A stretch of DNA of 64,000 bases from positions 1 through 64,000 of the forward strand of contig NZ_MRWE01000006.1 of assembly GCF_002093665.1 (NCBI RefSeq), in the 5' to 3' direction. Both the position numbers and the translations under genes were made by a program. A model generated the notes under the pieces. That model saw only the letters and a list, made by a program, of their open reading frames with translations. It searched no databases and was not told the origin of the DNA. Each line of letters begins with the position of its first letter. Positions within the stretch are counted from its first letter, which is position 1. Origin of the DNA: Rouxiella badensis (GTDB taxonomy: Bacteria; Pseudomonadota; Gammaproteobacteria; Enterobacterales; Enterobacteriaceae). Shown piece by piece: positions 1 through 9,115 of the stretch.

Positions 1-133
1 ATACCACTCTCTACGGTCCGTTTTAGCTAGATGATCCTGGCATTCTGCTATATATTAAACATACATTATAGAGACCATTGTTTTACTATTTCGGAGCTCA
101 TCGGCCCACTTCAGATAGACTAAAGAAGCCACT

Positions 134-319
134 ATGCGTAAAAAATACAACATCAAGATGACCAGAATTATTCTGACGATCAGCTTTATTATCCTGTTTG
201 GTCGCCTCATCTATGCCGCGATCGGGTCCTATTCCCATCATAAAAATCAGCAGCAGGCCCAGATTGAACAACCCGTGACACCCGTTTCGTCACAAGACTC
301 GTCAGAAAAAGCGCCCTAA
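134..319 (+). CDS. yfgG: YfgG, DUF2633 single-pass membrane protein
   Basis: A 61-residue protein with a basic N-terminus (MRKKYN), one hydrophobic segment at about residues 11-30 and a polar Gln/Ser-rich tail. The pattern K-M-T-R-I-x-L-x-I-S-F-I followed by F-G-R-x-I-Y matches my recollection of E. coli YfgG (63 residues, DUF2633). The family's biochemical role is not well established; the topology suggests an inner-membrane protein. In E. coli yfgG sits between ppx/yfgF and guaA, and here it precedes mgtE by 65 bp. Bases 1-133 upstream carry no recognisable gene. Confidence 0.8.
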   Translation: MRKKYNIKMTRIILTISFIILFGRLIYAAIGSYSHHKNQQQAQIEQPVTPVSSQDSSEKAP

Positions 320-384
320 TTGTTGGTCATTTTGTTGGTTTTTCGCCCCAGCAATTTTGTTTACAGATAGCAGAAGGACTCTGA

Positions 385-1818
385 ATGTCAGCAGCAAAAC
401 CGCAGAACCACTCTCAGAAATTGGCGGAAGTTCGTCACCATATCCTTGATTTACTGCTTAATAATGATGATTTAGCCGACAGTATTCTCGGCGAAAAAAC
501 CGCAGACCCGCGCAACACCTTGCTGATGGACCAAACCGCGGATCTTAGCGCCAGCGTCGCCACCCTGCACGCCGCCGACCTCGCCGATATTCTTGAAGCT
601 CTGCCTGAACACCAGCGTCTGGCGCTGTGGAGTCTGGTCGAACCCTCGGTGCGCGGCAAGGCGCTGGTCGAGGTTTCGGAAACCGTATGGGACAGCCTGA
701 TTGAGGAGATGAGCGACAGAGACCTGCTCCGCGCCATCGCCTATCTGGATCTCGACGATCAGGTTTATCTGGCCGAATACCTGCCGCGTGACCTGACCGG
801 CCGCGTCCTCACCTCGCTGGAGCCCCGCCTGCGTGACAAAGTCCGCGAGGTGATGAAATTCGGCAAGAGCTCGGTGGGCAGAATAATGGATTTCGAGCTG
901 TTGACTATTCGCCCGGACGTCACGCTTGCCGCCGTGCAACGCTATCTGCGCTTTCGCAAAATCATTCCTAAAGGCAGCGACAAACTGTTCGTCACCGACC
1001 GCAATAACCTGCTGCTGGGTGAACTGCCGTTGACCACCGTGCTGCTCAATGCGCCGCTGCAACGGGTTGAGGAGGTCATGAACGACGATCCGACCACTTT
1101 CAGCCCAGACGACAAAGCCGACGACGCGGCCAGCGCTTTTGAACGATACGACCTGATAACCGCTCCGGTGGTAGACCTGAAAGGCAAGCTGATGGGCCGC
1201 CTGACGGTCGAGTCGATTGTTGATTTCGTTAACGAAGATTCAGACGCTAACCTGCGCCGTATGGGCGGTATCAGCCCGGAGGAAGACGTCTTTTCCCCGG
1301 TCGGCAAGGCGGTGAAAAATCGTTGGGCGTGGCTCGCCATTAACCTGTGTACCGCCTTTGTTGCCTCAAGGGTGATTGGGTTGTTTGAGCACACGATTTC
1401 CGAGCTGGTCGCGCTGGCGGCGCTGATGCCCATCGTTGCCGGTATCGGCGGCAACACCGGTAATCAGACCATTACGATGATCGTGCGCGGACTGGCGCTG
1501 CATCAGGTTCAGTTAAGCAATATGCCGTTCCTGCTGTTGAGGGAACTTGGCGTAGCCTTGATAAACGGGCTTATCTGGGGCGGTTTGATGGGTGTCGTCA
1601 CCTGGCTGCTGTACGGCAATATGGCGATGGGCGCAGTCATGACGTTAGCAATGGTGCTGAATTTACTGGTGGCTGCACTGATGGGGGTGTTGATTCCGCT
1701 GACGATGGTGCGACTCGGGCGTGACCCGGCGCTGGGCTCCAGCGTGATGATTACGGCACTCACTGACACCGGCGGATTCTTTATCTTCCTCGGACTGGCG
1801 ACAATCTTCCTGCTTTAA
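385..1818 (+). CDS. mgtE: Magnesium channel/transporter MgtE
   Basis: A 477-residue MgtE family Mg2+ channel of the inner membrane. Residues about 1-130 form the acidic superhelical N-domain, 130-260 the paired CBS domain that senses cytosolic Mg2+, and about 310-477 the five-helix pore domain. The pore carries the family motif GIGGNTGNQ (Gly-Gly-Asn near residue 355) and a C-terminal TDTGGFF motif whose Asp (residue 461) corresponds to the conserved ion-selectivity aspartate. Length is typical. An AAGGAC ribosome-binding site lies just upstream of the ATG. E. coli K-12 has no mgtE, which helps separate this organism from Escherichia. A hairpin at 1832-1854 follows the stop codon. Confidence 0.93.
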   Translation: MSAAKPQNHSQKLAEVRHHILDLLLNNDDLADSILGEKTADPRNTLLMDQTADLSASVATLHAADLADILEALPEHQRLALWSLVEPSVRGKALVEVSETVWDSLIEEMSDRDLLRAIAYLDLDDQVYLAEYLPRDLTGRVLTSLEPRLRDKVREVMKFGKSSVGRIMDFELLTIRPDVTLAAVQRYLRFRKIIPKGSDKLFVTDRNNLLLGELPLTTVLLNAPLQRVEEVMNDDPTTFSPDDKADDAASAFERYDLITAPVVDLKGKLMGRLTVESIVDFVNEDSDANLRRMGGISPEEDVFSPVGKAVKNRWAWLAINLCTAFVASRVIGLFEHTISELVALAALMPIVAGIGGNTGNQTITMIVRGLALHQVQLSNMPFLLLRELGVALINGLIWGGLMGVVTWLLYGNMAMGAVMTLAMVLNLLVAALMGVLIPLTMVRLGRDPALGSSVMITALTDTGGFFIFLGLATIFLL

Positions 1819-1831
1819 TTCGCTTACAAGC

Positions 1832-1854
1832 CGCTCCCTGAAATTCAGGGAGCG
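1832..1854 (+). terminator. Hairpin after mgtE
   Basis: Inverted repeat CGCTCCCTG / CAGGGAGCG (9 bp, loop AAATT) 13 bases after the mgtE stop codon. It has no T-tract, so it may stabilise the 3' end or be a weak terminator; it could also serve the convergent cio operon. Confidence 0.45.
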
Positions 1855-1912
1855 ATGTGGTCTATCCCAACATACTCGCAGCTAACTTTCCCGAACACGC
1901 ACTCAGGGCGGA

Positions 1913-2095
1913 TTAGCCGTGGGTTTTCATACCGGCTGCGAACATCAGGATGTGGAAGGCACTGGCCACGACTAAAAGGGCTAAAACGCTGCCGCCGTAG
2001 ATAAGCACTAACCAGGAAATCTTTTTCCAGAAGGAGACGCTTTTCGCCGGAACGGTTTTGTCATCCATCTGTTGAATTGTAATAAGACTTTTCAT
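1913..2095 (-). CDS. DUF2474 small subunit of bd-type oxidase
   Basis: A 60-residue single-pass membrane protein with a polar N-terminus, the family-typical stretch F-W-K-K-I-S-W-L-V-L-I-Y-G-G-S at residues 22-36 and one long hydrophobic helix. DUF2474 proteins are encoded directly after cioB/cydB-type genes in many proteobacteria and are regarded as the counterpart of CydX, the small subunit that stabilises cytochrome bd. Here the gene follows cioB on the same strand with a 72-base gap that contains a hairpin (2120-2145). It has its own strong ribosome-binding site, GGAGG five bases before the ATG. Assignment rests on sequence pattern and position. Confidence 0.8.
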   Translation of the reverse strand: MKSLITIQQMDDKTVPAKSVSFWKKISWLVLIYGGSVLALLVVASAFHILMFAAGMKTHG

Positions 2096-2119
2096 TCAGT
2101 CCTCCAATCTTTTAAACAT

Positions 2120-2145
2120 AAGGGGCAAGGCTCGCCCTGCCCCTT
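2120..2145 (-). terminator. Intercistronic hairpin between cioB and the DUF2474 gene
   Basis: Inverted repeat AAGGGGCA / TGCCCCTT (8 bp) in the gap between cioB and the small subunit gene. No T-tract follows on the minus strand, so partial termination or an mRNA processing/stability element is more likely than a full stop. It could set the ratio of the small subunit to CioAB. Confidence 0.4.
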
Positions 2146-2167
2146 TAATCATAACTTCACTACGTTA

Positions 2168-3175
2168 TCAGTGGTAACCCTGGTCCGGCGTGACTTTGCC
2201 GCGGAACACATGGTAGCCCCAGAAGGTGTAGAACAGGATGATTGGGATAATGATCAGCGCACCCACCAGGATGAAGCCCTGACTTGCTGGTGGCGAAGCG
2301 GCCTGCCAGAAAGTGATGGACGGTGGAATAATGTTTGGCCATACGCTGATACCCAAACCGCTATAACCCAGGAATACCAGTACCAGAGTCAGAATAAACG
2401 GCGAGTAGTGTGCATTACGGTTAACCGCTTTCACAATAAAGAAGGACACCAGCAGAACCAAAACAGGCACTGGCAGGAACCAGAACAAGTTAGGTGTGCT
2501 GAACCAACGGTGTGCGATGTCGGCGTGAGTCATTGGCGTCCAGATACTGACGACTGCCAATACTGCAAGCAGTACGAACAGCAGTGGCTTAGCCAGGTCA
2601 TGCATACGCTGTTGCAGGCTGCCTTCAGTTTTCAGGATAAGCCAGGTACAACCCAGCAGAGCGTAGGCAACAATCAGGCCCAGCCCGCAGAACACGGTAA
2701 ACGGCGTCAGCCAGTCCATCGCACCGCCAGCGTAGACGCGGTTAACCACCGGCAGACCGTCGATGAAGGCGCCCAGAACCACACCCTGACAGAAGGTCGC
2801 TATTACGGAACCCCAAATGAAGGATTTGTCCCAGATGTGACGCTTCTCTTCGCTCGCCTTGAAACGGAACTCAAAGGCAACACCACGGAAGATCAGGCCA
2901 AACAGCATGATAGTCAGCGGCATGGCCAGCGCGTCAAGGATGACCGAGTAAGCCAGTGGGAACGCACCATAAAGGCCCGCACCACCCAGCACCAGCCAGG
3001 TTTCGTTGCCGTCCCAAACAGGGGCAACGGTGTTCATCATAACGTCACGGTCTTCGCTCTTTTTAACGAACGGATACAGCAGACCAATACCTAAATCGAA
3101 ACCATCCATAACGACATACATCATGATGCCGAATACGATAATGACGAACCAGATCAACGGTAAATCGATACCCAT
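2168..3175 (-). CDS. cioB: Cyanide-insensitive-type bd quinol oxidase subunit II
   Basis: A 335-residue, mostly hydrophobic CydB/CioB family protein, subunit II of the bd quinol oxidase in the inner membrane. The N-terminus shows the diagnostic YVVMDGFDLGIG segment and the motif N-T-V-A-P-V-W-D-G-N-E-T-W at residues 48-60, followed by GAGLYGAFP. It forms an operon with cioA: only 10 bases separate the two genes. A separate cydAB set, expected in Enterobacterales, would lie elsewhere. Confidence 0.9.
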   Translation of the reverse strand: MGIDLPLIWFVIIVFGIMMYVVMDGFDLGIGLLYPFVKKSEDRDVMMNTVAPVWDGNETWLVLGGAGLYGAFPLAYSVILDALAMPLTIMLFGLIFRGVAFEFRFKASEEKRHIWDKSFIWGSVIATFCQGVVLGAFIDGLPVVNRVYAGGAMDWLTPFTVFCGLGLIVAYALLGCTWLILKTEGSLQQRMHDLAKPLLFVLLAVLAVVSIWTPMTHADIAHRWFSTPNLFWFLPVPVLVLLVSFFIVKAVNRNAHYSPFILTLVLVFLGYSGLGISVWPNIIPPSITFWQAASPPASQGFILVGALIIIPIILFYTFWGYHVFRGKVTPDQGYH

Positions 3176-3185
3176 TATCAGCTCC

Positions 3186-4592
3186 TTAACTTAATTTTTC
3201 ATCTACAGCAGACAGAGGACGAGCTGGGGTACGTTGTTTACCCGGGCCACCATCTTCATGATGTTCGCCTTCGTGCTCCTGAGGACCTTTCTTGATCAGA
3301 CGCATCATGTAGCCGTAGCCGACGCCAAATACTGAGCAATAGATAACAACAAAGGCAATCAGGGTAATGCTCATGTGTACAACACCGTGCGCTGAAACAG
3401 CGTCTTTGGTACGTTGCAGACCATAAACAACCCAAGGCTGACGACCCACTTCAGTGGTGATCCAACCCGCCAGCAGAGCAATCAGACCAGAAGGTCCCAT
3501 GCACAGCATGAAGCGCAGGAAGGTTTTGTTGGTGTAAAGGGTACCGCGTTTACGCATCCACAGACCGACGAAGCCAGACAGGATCATCAGCATACCCAGA
3601 CCCGCCATGATGCGGAATGTCCAGAAGATGATGGTAGAGTCAGGACGGTCTTCTTTCGGGAATGACTTCAGCGCAGGGATCTGCTTGGTCAGACTGTGCG
3701 TCAGGATGATGCTTCCGAGATCGGGAATTTCAATCTTGTACTTAGTCTCTTCGGCGGTCATGTCAGGCCAGCCTACCAGCACCAGCGGAGATGGCTTGTC
3801 ATCTGGATTTTCCCAGTGGCCTTCAATCGCTGCGATTTTAGCAGGTTCGTATTTCAGGGTGTTCAGTCCGTGCGCATCGCCCACCACTGCCTGAATAGGA
3901 GACACGATCAGCGCCATCCACATTGCCATGGAGAACATTTTACGTGTTGCAGGCGTGTTGTTTCCGCGCAGCAGGTGGTAAGCAGCAGAAGAAGCCACGA
4001 AGAATGCAGATGCCAGGAACGCCGCAATACTCATGTGGAACAAGCGGTACGGGAATGACGGGTTGAAAATAACTTTCAGCCAGTCAACTGGAACAATCAG
4101 GCCGTTAACGATGCTATAACCCTGCGGCGTGTGCATGAAGCTGTTCGACGCCAGGATCCAGAAGGTTGAGATGATAGTTCCCAGAGCAACCATGCAGGTG
4201 GAGAAGAAGTGCAGACCAGGTCCAACACGATTCCAACCAAACAGCATAACGCCCAGGAAGCCAGCCTCCAGGAAGAACGCGGTCAGTACTTCATAGGTCA
4301 ACAGGGGACCGGTGATGTTACCCGCGAAGTCAGAGAATCCACTCCAGTTGGTACCAAATTGATAGGCCATGACCAGACCAGAAACCACGCCCATACCGAA
4401 GTTTACGGCGAAGATTTTGGACCAGAAATGATACAGATCACGATAGGAATCTTGTTTAGTTTTTAGCCAGAGCCCTTCAAGGACAGCCAGAAAACTCGCC
4501 AAACCTATGGTGATCGCCGGGAAAATAATGTGAAACGACACTGTAAAGGCGAACTGGGTCCTTGCAAGATCCAGTGCAGTTAAGCCAAACAT
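3186..4592 (-). CDS. cioA: Cyanide-insensitive-type bd quinol oxidase subunit I
   Basis: A 468-residue CydA/CioA family subunit I, which carries the three haems and oxidises quinol while reducing O2 without proton pumping. His21 in FTVSFHIIFP is the conserved haem ligand near the N-terminus. The C-terminal GWITTEVGRQPWVVYG segment is the haem/quinol motif with GRQPW. The protein is shorter than E. coli CydA (522 residues) and the periplasmic Q-loop is compact, as in the CioA subgroup; that is why I call cioA rather than cydA. Cyanide resistance itself is inferred from the subgroup. The C-terminal tail is charged (EHEGEHHEDGG). Confidence 0.88.
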   Translation of the reverse strand: MFGLTALDLARTQFAFTVSFHIIFPAITIGLASFLAVLEGLWLKTKQDSYRDLYHFWSKIFAVNFGMGVVSGLVMAYQFGTNWSGFSDFAGNITGPLLTYEVLTAFFLEAGFLGVMLFGWNRVGPGLHFFSTCMVALGTIISTFWILASNSFMHTPQGYSIVNGLIVPVDWLKVIFNPSFPYRLFHMSIAAFLASAFFVASSAAYHLLRGNNTPATRKMFSMAMWMALIVSPIQAVVGDAHGLNTLKYEPAKIAAIEGHWENPDDKPSPLVLVGWPDMTAEETKYKIEIPDLGSIILTHSLTKQIPALKSFPKEDRPDSTIIFWTFRIMAGLGMLMILSGFVGLWMRKRGTLYTNKTFLRFMLCMGPSGLIALLAGWITTEVGRQPWVVYGLQRTKDAVSAHGVVHMSITLIAFVVIYCSVFGVGYGYMMRLIKKGPQEHEGEHHEDGGPGKQRTPARPLSAVDEKLS

Positions 4593-4774
4593 GGCATTAC
4601 CTCAGATTGCATAGAAAGTTTCATAAGACAGACAGTCAGTTTGTTCGAAAAAAAGTCACAGCAGTCCAGATGCCAAAGCAGCACCCAATAACCAAGAGAC
4701 TAAAATAAAATCAAATTTTTGTGGCGAGCCACGGGTACAACACGATGTCTGTATGTATAAACGCAGGTGATCAG

Positions 4775-5239
4775 TTAAAACGGTGGAGCGCGGGGTTGAA
4801 ACTCCAACTGTTTAAAGAAGCTCAACAGCGGAGAATCGAAATGTTCTCTGGGTACGAAAGCACTGAGATTACCCGACCACTGAAGCATTACATTTCCCAA
4901 GCTAATTATAGACAACTGGTCAATTAATGCACAATGAGAGCAAGGTAAATCTTCATGCACCGAGACATCATTCGCCGACGCGTTCAACTGCATTTGCATG
5001 CGGCTGAGTTGTTCTGAGATTGATGACTGATGGTCCTTCATACCGGTTGCAATGACTCTATTTGCCCCTGATACAAAGCTCGCTACCGAACCCGTCGCGA
5101 CAGACGTTTTCGCAGCGCCCATACTAAAGTGGTCCAGAGATCGGGAGATCGCTGGCGTCAGCATTAATATGAGGATCGCGAAGATACCCCACCACGCAGG
5201 TGAGAAACTTCGAGAAGAATTGATCAGGATTAAAGACAC
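4775..5239 (-). CDS. Small secreted or anchored DUF2946-like protein
   Basis: A 154-residue protein from a GTG codon, with one N-terminal hydrophobic segment (about residues 14-30, WWGIFAILILMLTPAIS) that could be a signal or anchor. The middle contains H-E-D-L-P-C-S-H-C, a Cys-x-x-Cys pair with nearby His residues typical of DUF2946 proteins, which are often linked to copper genes. The rest is not conserved to my eye. It stands alone between cioA and alkA. A 5' AGG is seven bases before the GTG. Function is unknown; metal binding by the HxxxxCxxC element is only a guess. Confidence 0.6.
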   Translation of the reverse strand: MSLILINSSRSFSPAWWGIFAILILMLTPAISRSLDHFSMGAAKTSVATGSVASFVSGANRVIATGMKDHQSSISEQLSRMQMQLNASANDVSVHEDLPCSHCALIDQLSIISLGNVMLQWSGNLSAFVPREHFDSPLLSFFKQLEFQPRAPPF

Positions 5240-5441
5240 ATTCAGCCTAATGCAGTAGAGACAATTTCGGTTCGTATGAATTGTACGTGTATTTCTTTAA
5301 AATGTTAAAAAACTTTCGGCCACTTTGTGCGGTTTTTTGATTTCAAATCCTGACGATGTAAATAGGATTTCATTTATTTAATAACTGCATCCTTACAGAC
5401 ATCATGGGATAACATTTATTACCATCAAATTTAACAATTGA

Positions 5442-6329
5442 TTATTCTGGTTTCCAATTCGGGCTATTCCAAATAAGTAACGTAGCGTAACTTCTCCAGG
5501 GTTTCCAAATTTCGGCATAGCGATTTATTGTTCCAGGCGTCATATTTGGGAACCGCTGCTTTATTAAATAGTCGCTGTGTAAAAAGAGGTCTCTCTCGCC
5601 CCAGGCGCGCATAGCAATGTAGCTGGCGGTCCAGCCGCCGATCCCCGGCATCGCCAGCAGCTGCTTCATCCCCTGCCGTGCATCGGTAATGCCGTAGAGC
5701 GGCAACTCCCCGTTTTCTATCGATTTTGCCAGATTAATCAGGCATGCCGCACGCTTGGCCTGCACGCCGAGGGCGCGCAGCGCATCCACTTCAAGTGCTG
5801 CTACGCGGGCCGGGGTGGGAAACAAGTGCGTCAACGCTTCGTAGGGCGTATCAATCGTCTCGCCGCACAGCCTGGCCAGTCTGGTGCAGAAGGTTGCCGC
5901 CATCTTGACGCTGACCAGCTGGCCAAGAATGGCGCGGACCGCAAGCTCGAAGCTGTCGATACAGCCGGGCAAGCGCAGCCCCGCCGCCTCTTCCGCTAAT
6001 GGCCCCAGTGCCTGCGCGATGGCCTGCGGGTCAGCGTCCAAATCCAGCAGATTGCGCACTCTTCGTTTTACCGTCTCGATGTGTGGCACGAGAGAAAGAG
6101 AGACCTCCAGCTCAACGGCGTGCAGGCTTTCCCGGGGCCGCCAACTGAGCCAGCCGCTGACGCTTACATCCTCTTCCTTTATTGCCAGCGTTCTTTTATA
6201 GCTGAAACCTTCGGGCCCCTGGTCGTCAAACTGTTCAATGCCTGCGAGCGCCCTCGCCCCGAGAAAGGCGGTCATCCAGCCCCAGTCATAAGGAGGATTA
6301 TAAGGAAGGAGATATTTTGCGTTGGCCAC
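5442..6329 (-). CDS. alkA: DNA-3-methyladenine glycosylase II
   Basis: A 295-residue AlkA base-excision repair glycosylase that removes N3- and N7-alkylated purines and related lesions. The AlkA N-domain (about 1-110) precedes the helix-hairpin-helix fold. The hairpin is at MPGIGGWTASYIAMRAWG (228-244), with Trp233 in the lesion-pocket position. The catalytic Asp is Asp253 in FLHSDYLIKQRF. The C-terminus WKPWRSYA is as in E. coli. The start is a GTG at 6329 preceded by AAGGA at seven bases. No Ada-type domain is present. In E. coli alkA is the neighbour of yegD, divergently placed as here, so this pair is a conserved syntenic unit. Confidence 0.92.
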   Translation of the reverse strand: MANAKYLLPYNPPYDWGWMTAFLGARALAGIEQFDDQGPEGFSYKRTLAIKEEDVSVSGWLSWRPRESLHAVELEVSLSLVPHIETVKRRVRNLLDLDADPQAIAQALGPLAEEAAGLRLPGCIDSFELAVRAILGQLVSVKMAATFCTRLARLCGETIDTPYEALTHLFPTPARVAALEVDALRALGVQAKRAACLINLAKSIENGELPLYGITDARQGMKQLLAMPGIGGWTASYIAMRAWGERDLFLHSDYLIKQRFPNMTPGTINRYAEIWKPWRSYATLLIWNSPNWKPE

Positions 6330-6715
6330 CGGGAAGTCCTTAATAAATGGTTAACATCAGACAGATTAATAAATGTAGCCTACGCGGCGCGAAGGCCTGC
6401 ATCAGCGCCGTAGAGTCATCATTAGCTAAAGATTGTCTTAGTCAACAGCCTTTAATGAAATATGACCGGACGATAGGGTTAGAGTTATTCGTTAATTGTG
6501 AATATTTTGTTTTATCAAGTTAAATAATATAGGCGGTTTATTTGAGCAATGAAATCATCGGCGATAAAAAATGCCGCTAATTTGTTCGCAGCTGGGGTCT
6601 TTTTTATCCGTCATTTGTTAACAACCCTTCTTCCCTCTTTATCTCCTACTTCCTTCTTGCCTGCCGGCAACGACTCCGGTAAAGTCGCCCCCCTTCTTTG
6701 GCATGGGGAACCGTG
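6330..6715. other. Divergent intergenic region between alkA and yegD
   Basis: A 386-base AT-rich stretch that must hold the promoters of both divergent genes. I see no convincing small ORF, repeat or RNA gene. The yegD ribosome-binding site GGGGA is at 6703-6707. Confidence 0.5.
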
Positions 6716-8068
6716 ATGTTTATTGGATTTGACTACGGTACGGCGAATTGCTCCGTCGCCGTGATGCGTGACAACGACGCAGAGCTTTTGGCGTTAGAAA
6801 ATGGCGATGCCTATTTGCCTTCCATGCTTTGTGCACCGACGCGTGAAGCAGTCAGTGAATGCTTGCATCGTCACTGGCAGGTACCAACGGGCAGCGATGA
6901 GAATCAGCAGCTGTTGCGCCGCAGCATGAGCTTCAACCGTGAAGAAGATATTCAGGTCAACAGCAACAGCGTGCACTTCGGTCTACAGGCGCTGGCGACC
7001 TATATGGAAGATCCGGAAGACGTTTACTTCGTGCGGTCGCCGAAGTCGTTCCTCGGGGCCAACGGCCTTAAGCCGCAGCAGATAGCTCTGTTTGAAGACC
7101 TGGTCTGCGCCATGATGTTCCACATCAAGCGCCAGGCCGAATCGGTGGTACAGCAGACCATCGAGCAGACCGTGATTGGTCGCCCGATCAACTTCCAGGG
7201 TATGGGTGGCGAAGAAGCCAACCGTCAGGCGCAGGGTATCCTTGAACGTGCCGCGGCGCGTGCCGGTTTCCGCGATGTGGCCTTCCAGTTCGAGCCGGTC
7301 GCAGCGGGTCTGGACTTTGAGGCTACGCTGACCGAAGACAAAACCGTGCTGGTGGTCGATATCGGCGGCGGTACCACCGACTGCTCCGTGCTGTTGATGG
7401 GACCGAGCTGGCGCGGCAAGGCTGAGCGTCAGCACAGCCTGCTGGGCCATAGCGGCTGCCGCGTAGGCGGTAACGATCTGGACATCATGACCGCTTTCAA
7501 ACAGCTGACCCCGCAGTTTGGCATGGGCAGCGAATCACAGAAAGGCATCGCGATGCCGTCATTGCCCTTCTGGAATGCGGTTGCCACCAACGACGTTCCC
7601 GCGCAGCAAGATTTCTACAGCGTGGCAAACGGCCGTATGCTTCGCGACATGATCCGTGATGCGGCGAATCCCGATCAGGTTAAACGCCTGCTGAAGGTCC
7701 ACCAGCAGCGCCTGAGCTACCGTCTGGTGCGGGCGGCGGAGGAGAGCAAGATTGCGCTGTCCGAACGCCAGAGCGTTACCGCCGCATTGGACTTTATCGA
7801 GTCGGGTCTGGCGGAAAGCATCAGCCAACAGCAGCTCAGCGAAGCCATCGCGCAGCCGCTGGAACGCATTCAGGAGCAGGTCAGCCTTGCGCTTGCCAGC
7901 AGCGACATCAAGCCGGACGTCATCTATCTGACCGGCGGTAGTGCGCGCTCACCTCTGTTGCGTACAGCATTGCAGGAACAGCTGCCGGGTATCCCGCTGG
8001 TCGGGGGCAACGATTTTGGCTCGGTTACCGCCGGTCTGGCGCGCTGGGCGCAAACGCTGTTCCGTTAA
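6716..8068 (+). CDS. yegD: Hsp70-like chaperone YegD
   Basis: A 450-residue actin/Hsp70-fold ATPase, the YegD class lacking the canonical C-terminal substrate-binding lid. The start MFIGFDYGTANCSVAVMRD matches E. coli YegD (450 residues). The phosphate-2 loop VVDIGGGTTDCS is near residue 218 and the adenosine motif YLTGGSARSPLL near the C-terminus. An upstream in-frame ATG at 6698 would add six residues, but GGGGA seven bases before 6716 and the family length favour 6716. Clients are unknown. A strong terminator follows at 8091-8123. Confidence 0.92.
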   Translation: MFIGFDYGTANCSVAVMRDNDAELLALENGDAYLPSMLCAPTREAVSECLHRHWQVPTGSDENQQLLRRSMSFNREEDIQVNSNSVHFGLQALATYMEDPEDVYFVRSPKSFLGANGLKPQQIALFEDLVCAMMFHIKRQAESVVQQTIEQTVIGRPINFQGMGGEEANRQAQGILERAAARAGFRDVAFQFEPVAAGLDFEATLTEDKTVLVVDIGGGTTDCSVLLMGPSWRGKAERQHSLLGHSGCRVGGNDLDIMTAFKQLTPQFGMGSESQKGIAMPSLPFWNAVATNDVPAQQDFYSVANGRMLRDMIRDAANPDQVKRLLKVHQQRLSYRLVRAAEESKIALSERQSVTAALDFIESGLAESISQQQLSEAIAQPLERIQEQVSLALASSDIKPDVIYLTGGSARSPLLRTALQEQLPGIPLVGGNDFGSVTAGLARWAQTLFR

Positions 8069-8090
8069 CAGCGACCGACCGCCTGATAAA

Positions 8091-8123
8091 AGAAAAGCGC
8101 CAGACTCACGTCGGCGCTTTTCT
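8091..8123. terminator. Bidirectional terminator between yegD and the aldo/keto reductase
   Basis: Perfect 11-bp inverted repeat AGAAAAGCGCC / GGCGCTTTTCT with an 11-base loop. The arms supply A- and T-runs on both sides, so it can stop yegD and the convergent reductase gene. Confidence 0.8.
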
Positions 8124-8158
8124 TGTTTATTAACCGGCTAACCGGTCAAAACCAGGCA

Positions 8159-9115
8159 TTACTTCCAGGCGCTGGCCTTATCCAGAGCCTCGATGTCGCC
8201 TTTGTCGAGTTTCAATTTGGTGGCCAGAGAGAGATCCTCAAGCTGCTTCAACGAGGTGGCACTCACGATAGGCGCGGTGATGCTCGGACGCGCAATCAGC
8301 CAGGCCAGCGAAACCTGCGTCGGAGACGCGCGGTGTTTCTCGGAAATTTCATCCAGCGCCTGAATGATTTTGTGCCCGCGATCGTTAAGGTATTTTTCAA
8401 CCACACCGCCGCCGCGCTTACTCTTGGTGGCGTCTTCCTTGCTGCGGTATTTACCCGACAGGAATCCGCTCGCCAGCGAATAGTAGTTGATCACGCCAAC
8501 GTCATTGTCGGTCACCACTTTCTCCAGACCTGACTCATAGTCTTTGCGGTCGTAGAGGTTGTACTCGGGTTGCAGCGTCTCGTAACGCGCCAGACCCTGC
8601 TCTTTGGAAACTTTCAGCGCCTCGGCGAAGCGGGTCGCCGAATAGTTGGAGCCGCCGATGGCACGAACCTTACCTTCTTTGATCAGTTCATCGAAAGTGG
8701 CAAGCGTGTCGGCTAACGGAGTGTCTTCGTCATCTTTATGCGCCTGATACAGGTCGATGTAGTCCGTTTGCAGACGCTTGAGCGAGTTTTCAACCGACTG
8801 TCTAATGTAGCTCGGGGACAGGCCTTTTTGACCGTCGCCCATCTCCATGCCCACCTTGGTCGCCAGAACAATTTTATCGCGCTTGCCGCTCTTCTTCAGC
8901 CAGTTACCGATGATGGTCTCCGACTCACCGCCCTGATTACCCTCGGCCCAGCGAGAGTATACGTCGGCAGTATCGATAAAATTAAGTTGGTGTTCCAAAA
9001 GCGCATCAAGAACGCTGAAAGAGGTCGATTGGTCGATAGTCCAGCCAAATACGTTGCCGCCAAAGGTCAGCAAAGGAACCTGGATACCGGAACGACCCAA
9101 TTCTCTTTTACTCAT
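8159..9115 (-). CDS. Aldo/keto reductase
   Basis: A 318-residue NADPH-dependent (beta/alpha)8 aldo/keto reductase. The catalytic tetrad is visible: Asp48 and Tyr53 in FIDTADVYS, Lys87 in LATKVG and His126 in YQAHKDDEDTP. GGSNYSA and the C-terminal PIVSATSLKQLEDL are also family-like. It belongs to the Tas/YajO-like oxidoreductases rather than to a sugar-specific reductase; the substrate cannot be read from sequence. Two adjacent ATGs exist (9118 and 9115); AGGAG is three bases from the first and six from the second, so I prefer 9115. It occupies a position between yegD and mdtD that other genes fill in E. coli. Confidence 0.85.
   Translation of the reverse strand: MSKRELGRSGIQVPLLTFGGNVFGWTIDQSTSFSVLDALLEHQLNFIDTADVYSRWAEGNQGGESETIIGNWLKKSGKRDKIVLATKVGMEMGDGQKGLSPSYIRQSVENSLKRLQTDYIDLYQAHKDDEDTPLADTLATFDELIKEGKVRAIGGSNYSATRFAEALKVSKEQGLARYETLQPEYNLYDRKDYESGLEKVVTDNDVGVINYYSLASGFLSGKYRSKEDATKSKRGGGVVEKYLNDRGHKIIQALDEISEKHRASPTQVSLAWLIARPSITAPIVSATSLKQLEDLSLATKLKLDKGDIEALDKASAWK

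Noticed and set aside
2072-3094. Long open frame of 340 codons antisense to cioB
   Set aside because: It lies opposite a clearly conserved membrane protein gene, has a Gln/His-rich composition typical of antisense frames and no ribosome-binding site.
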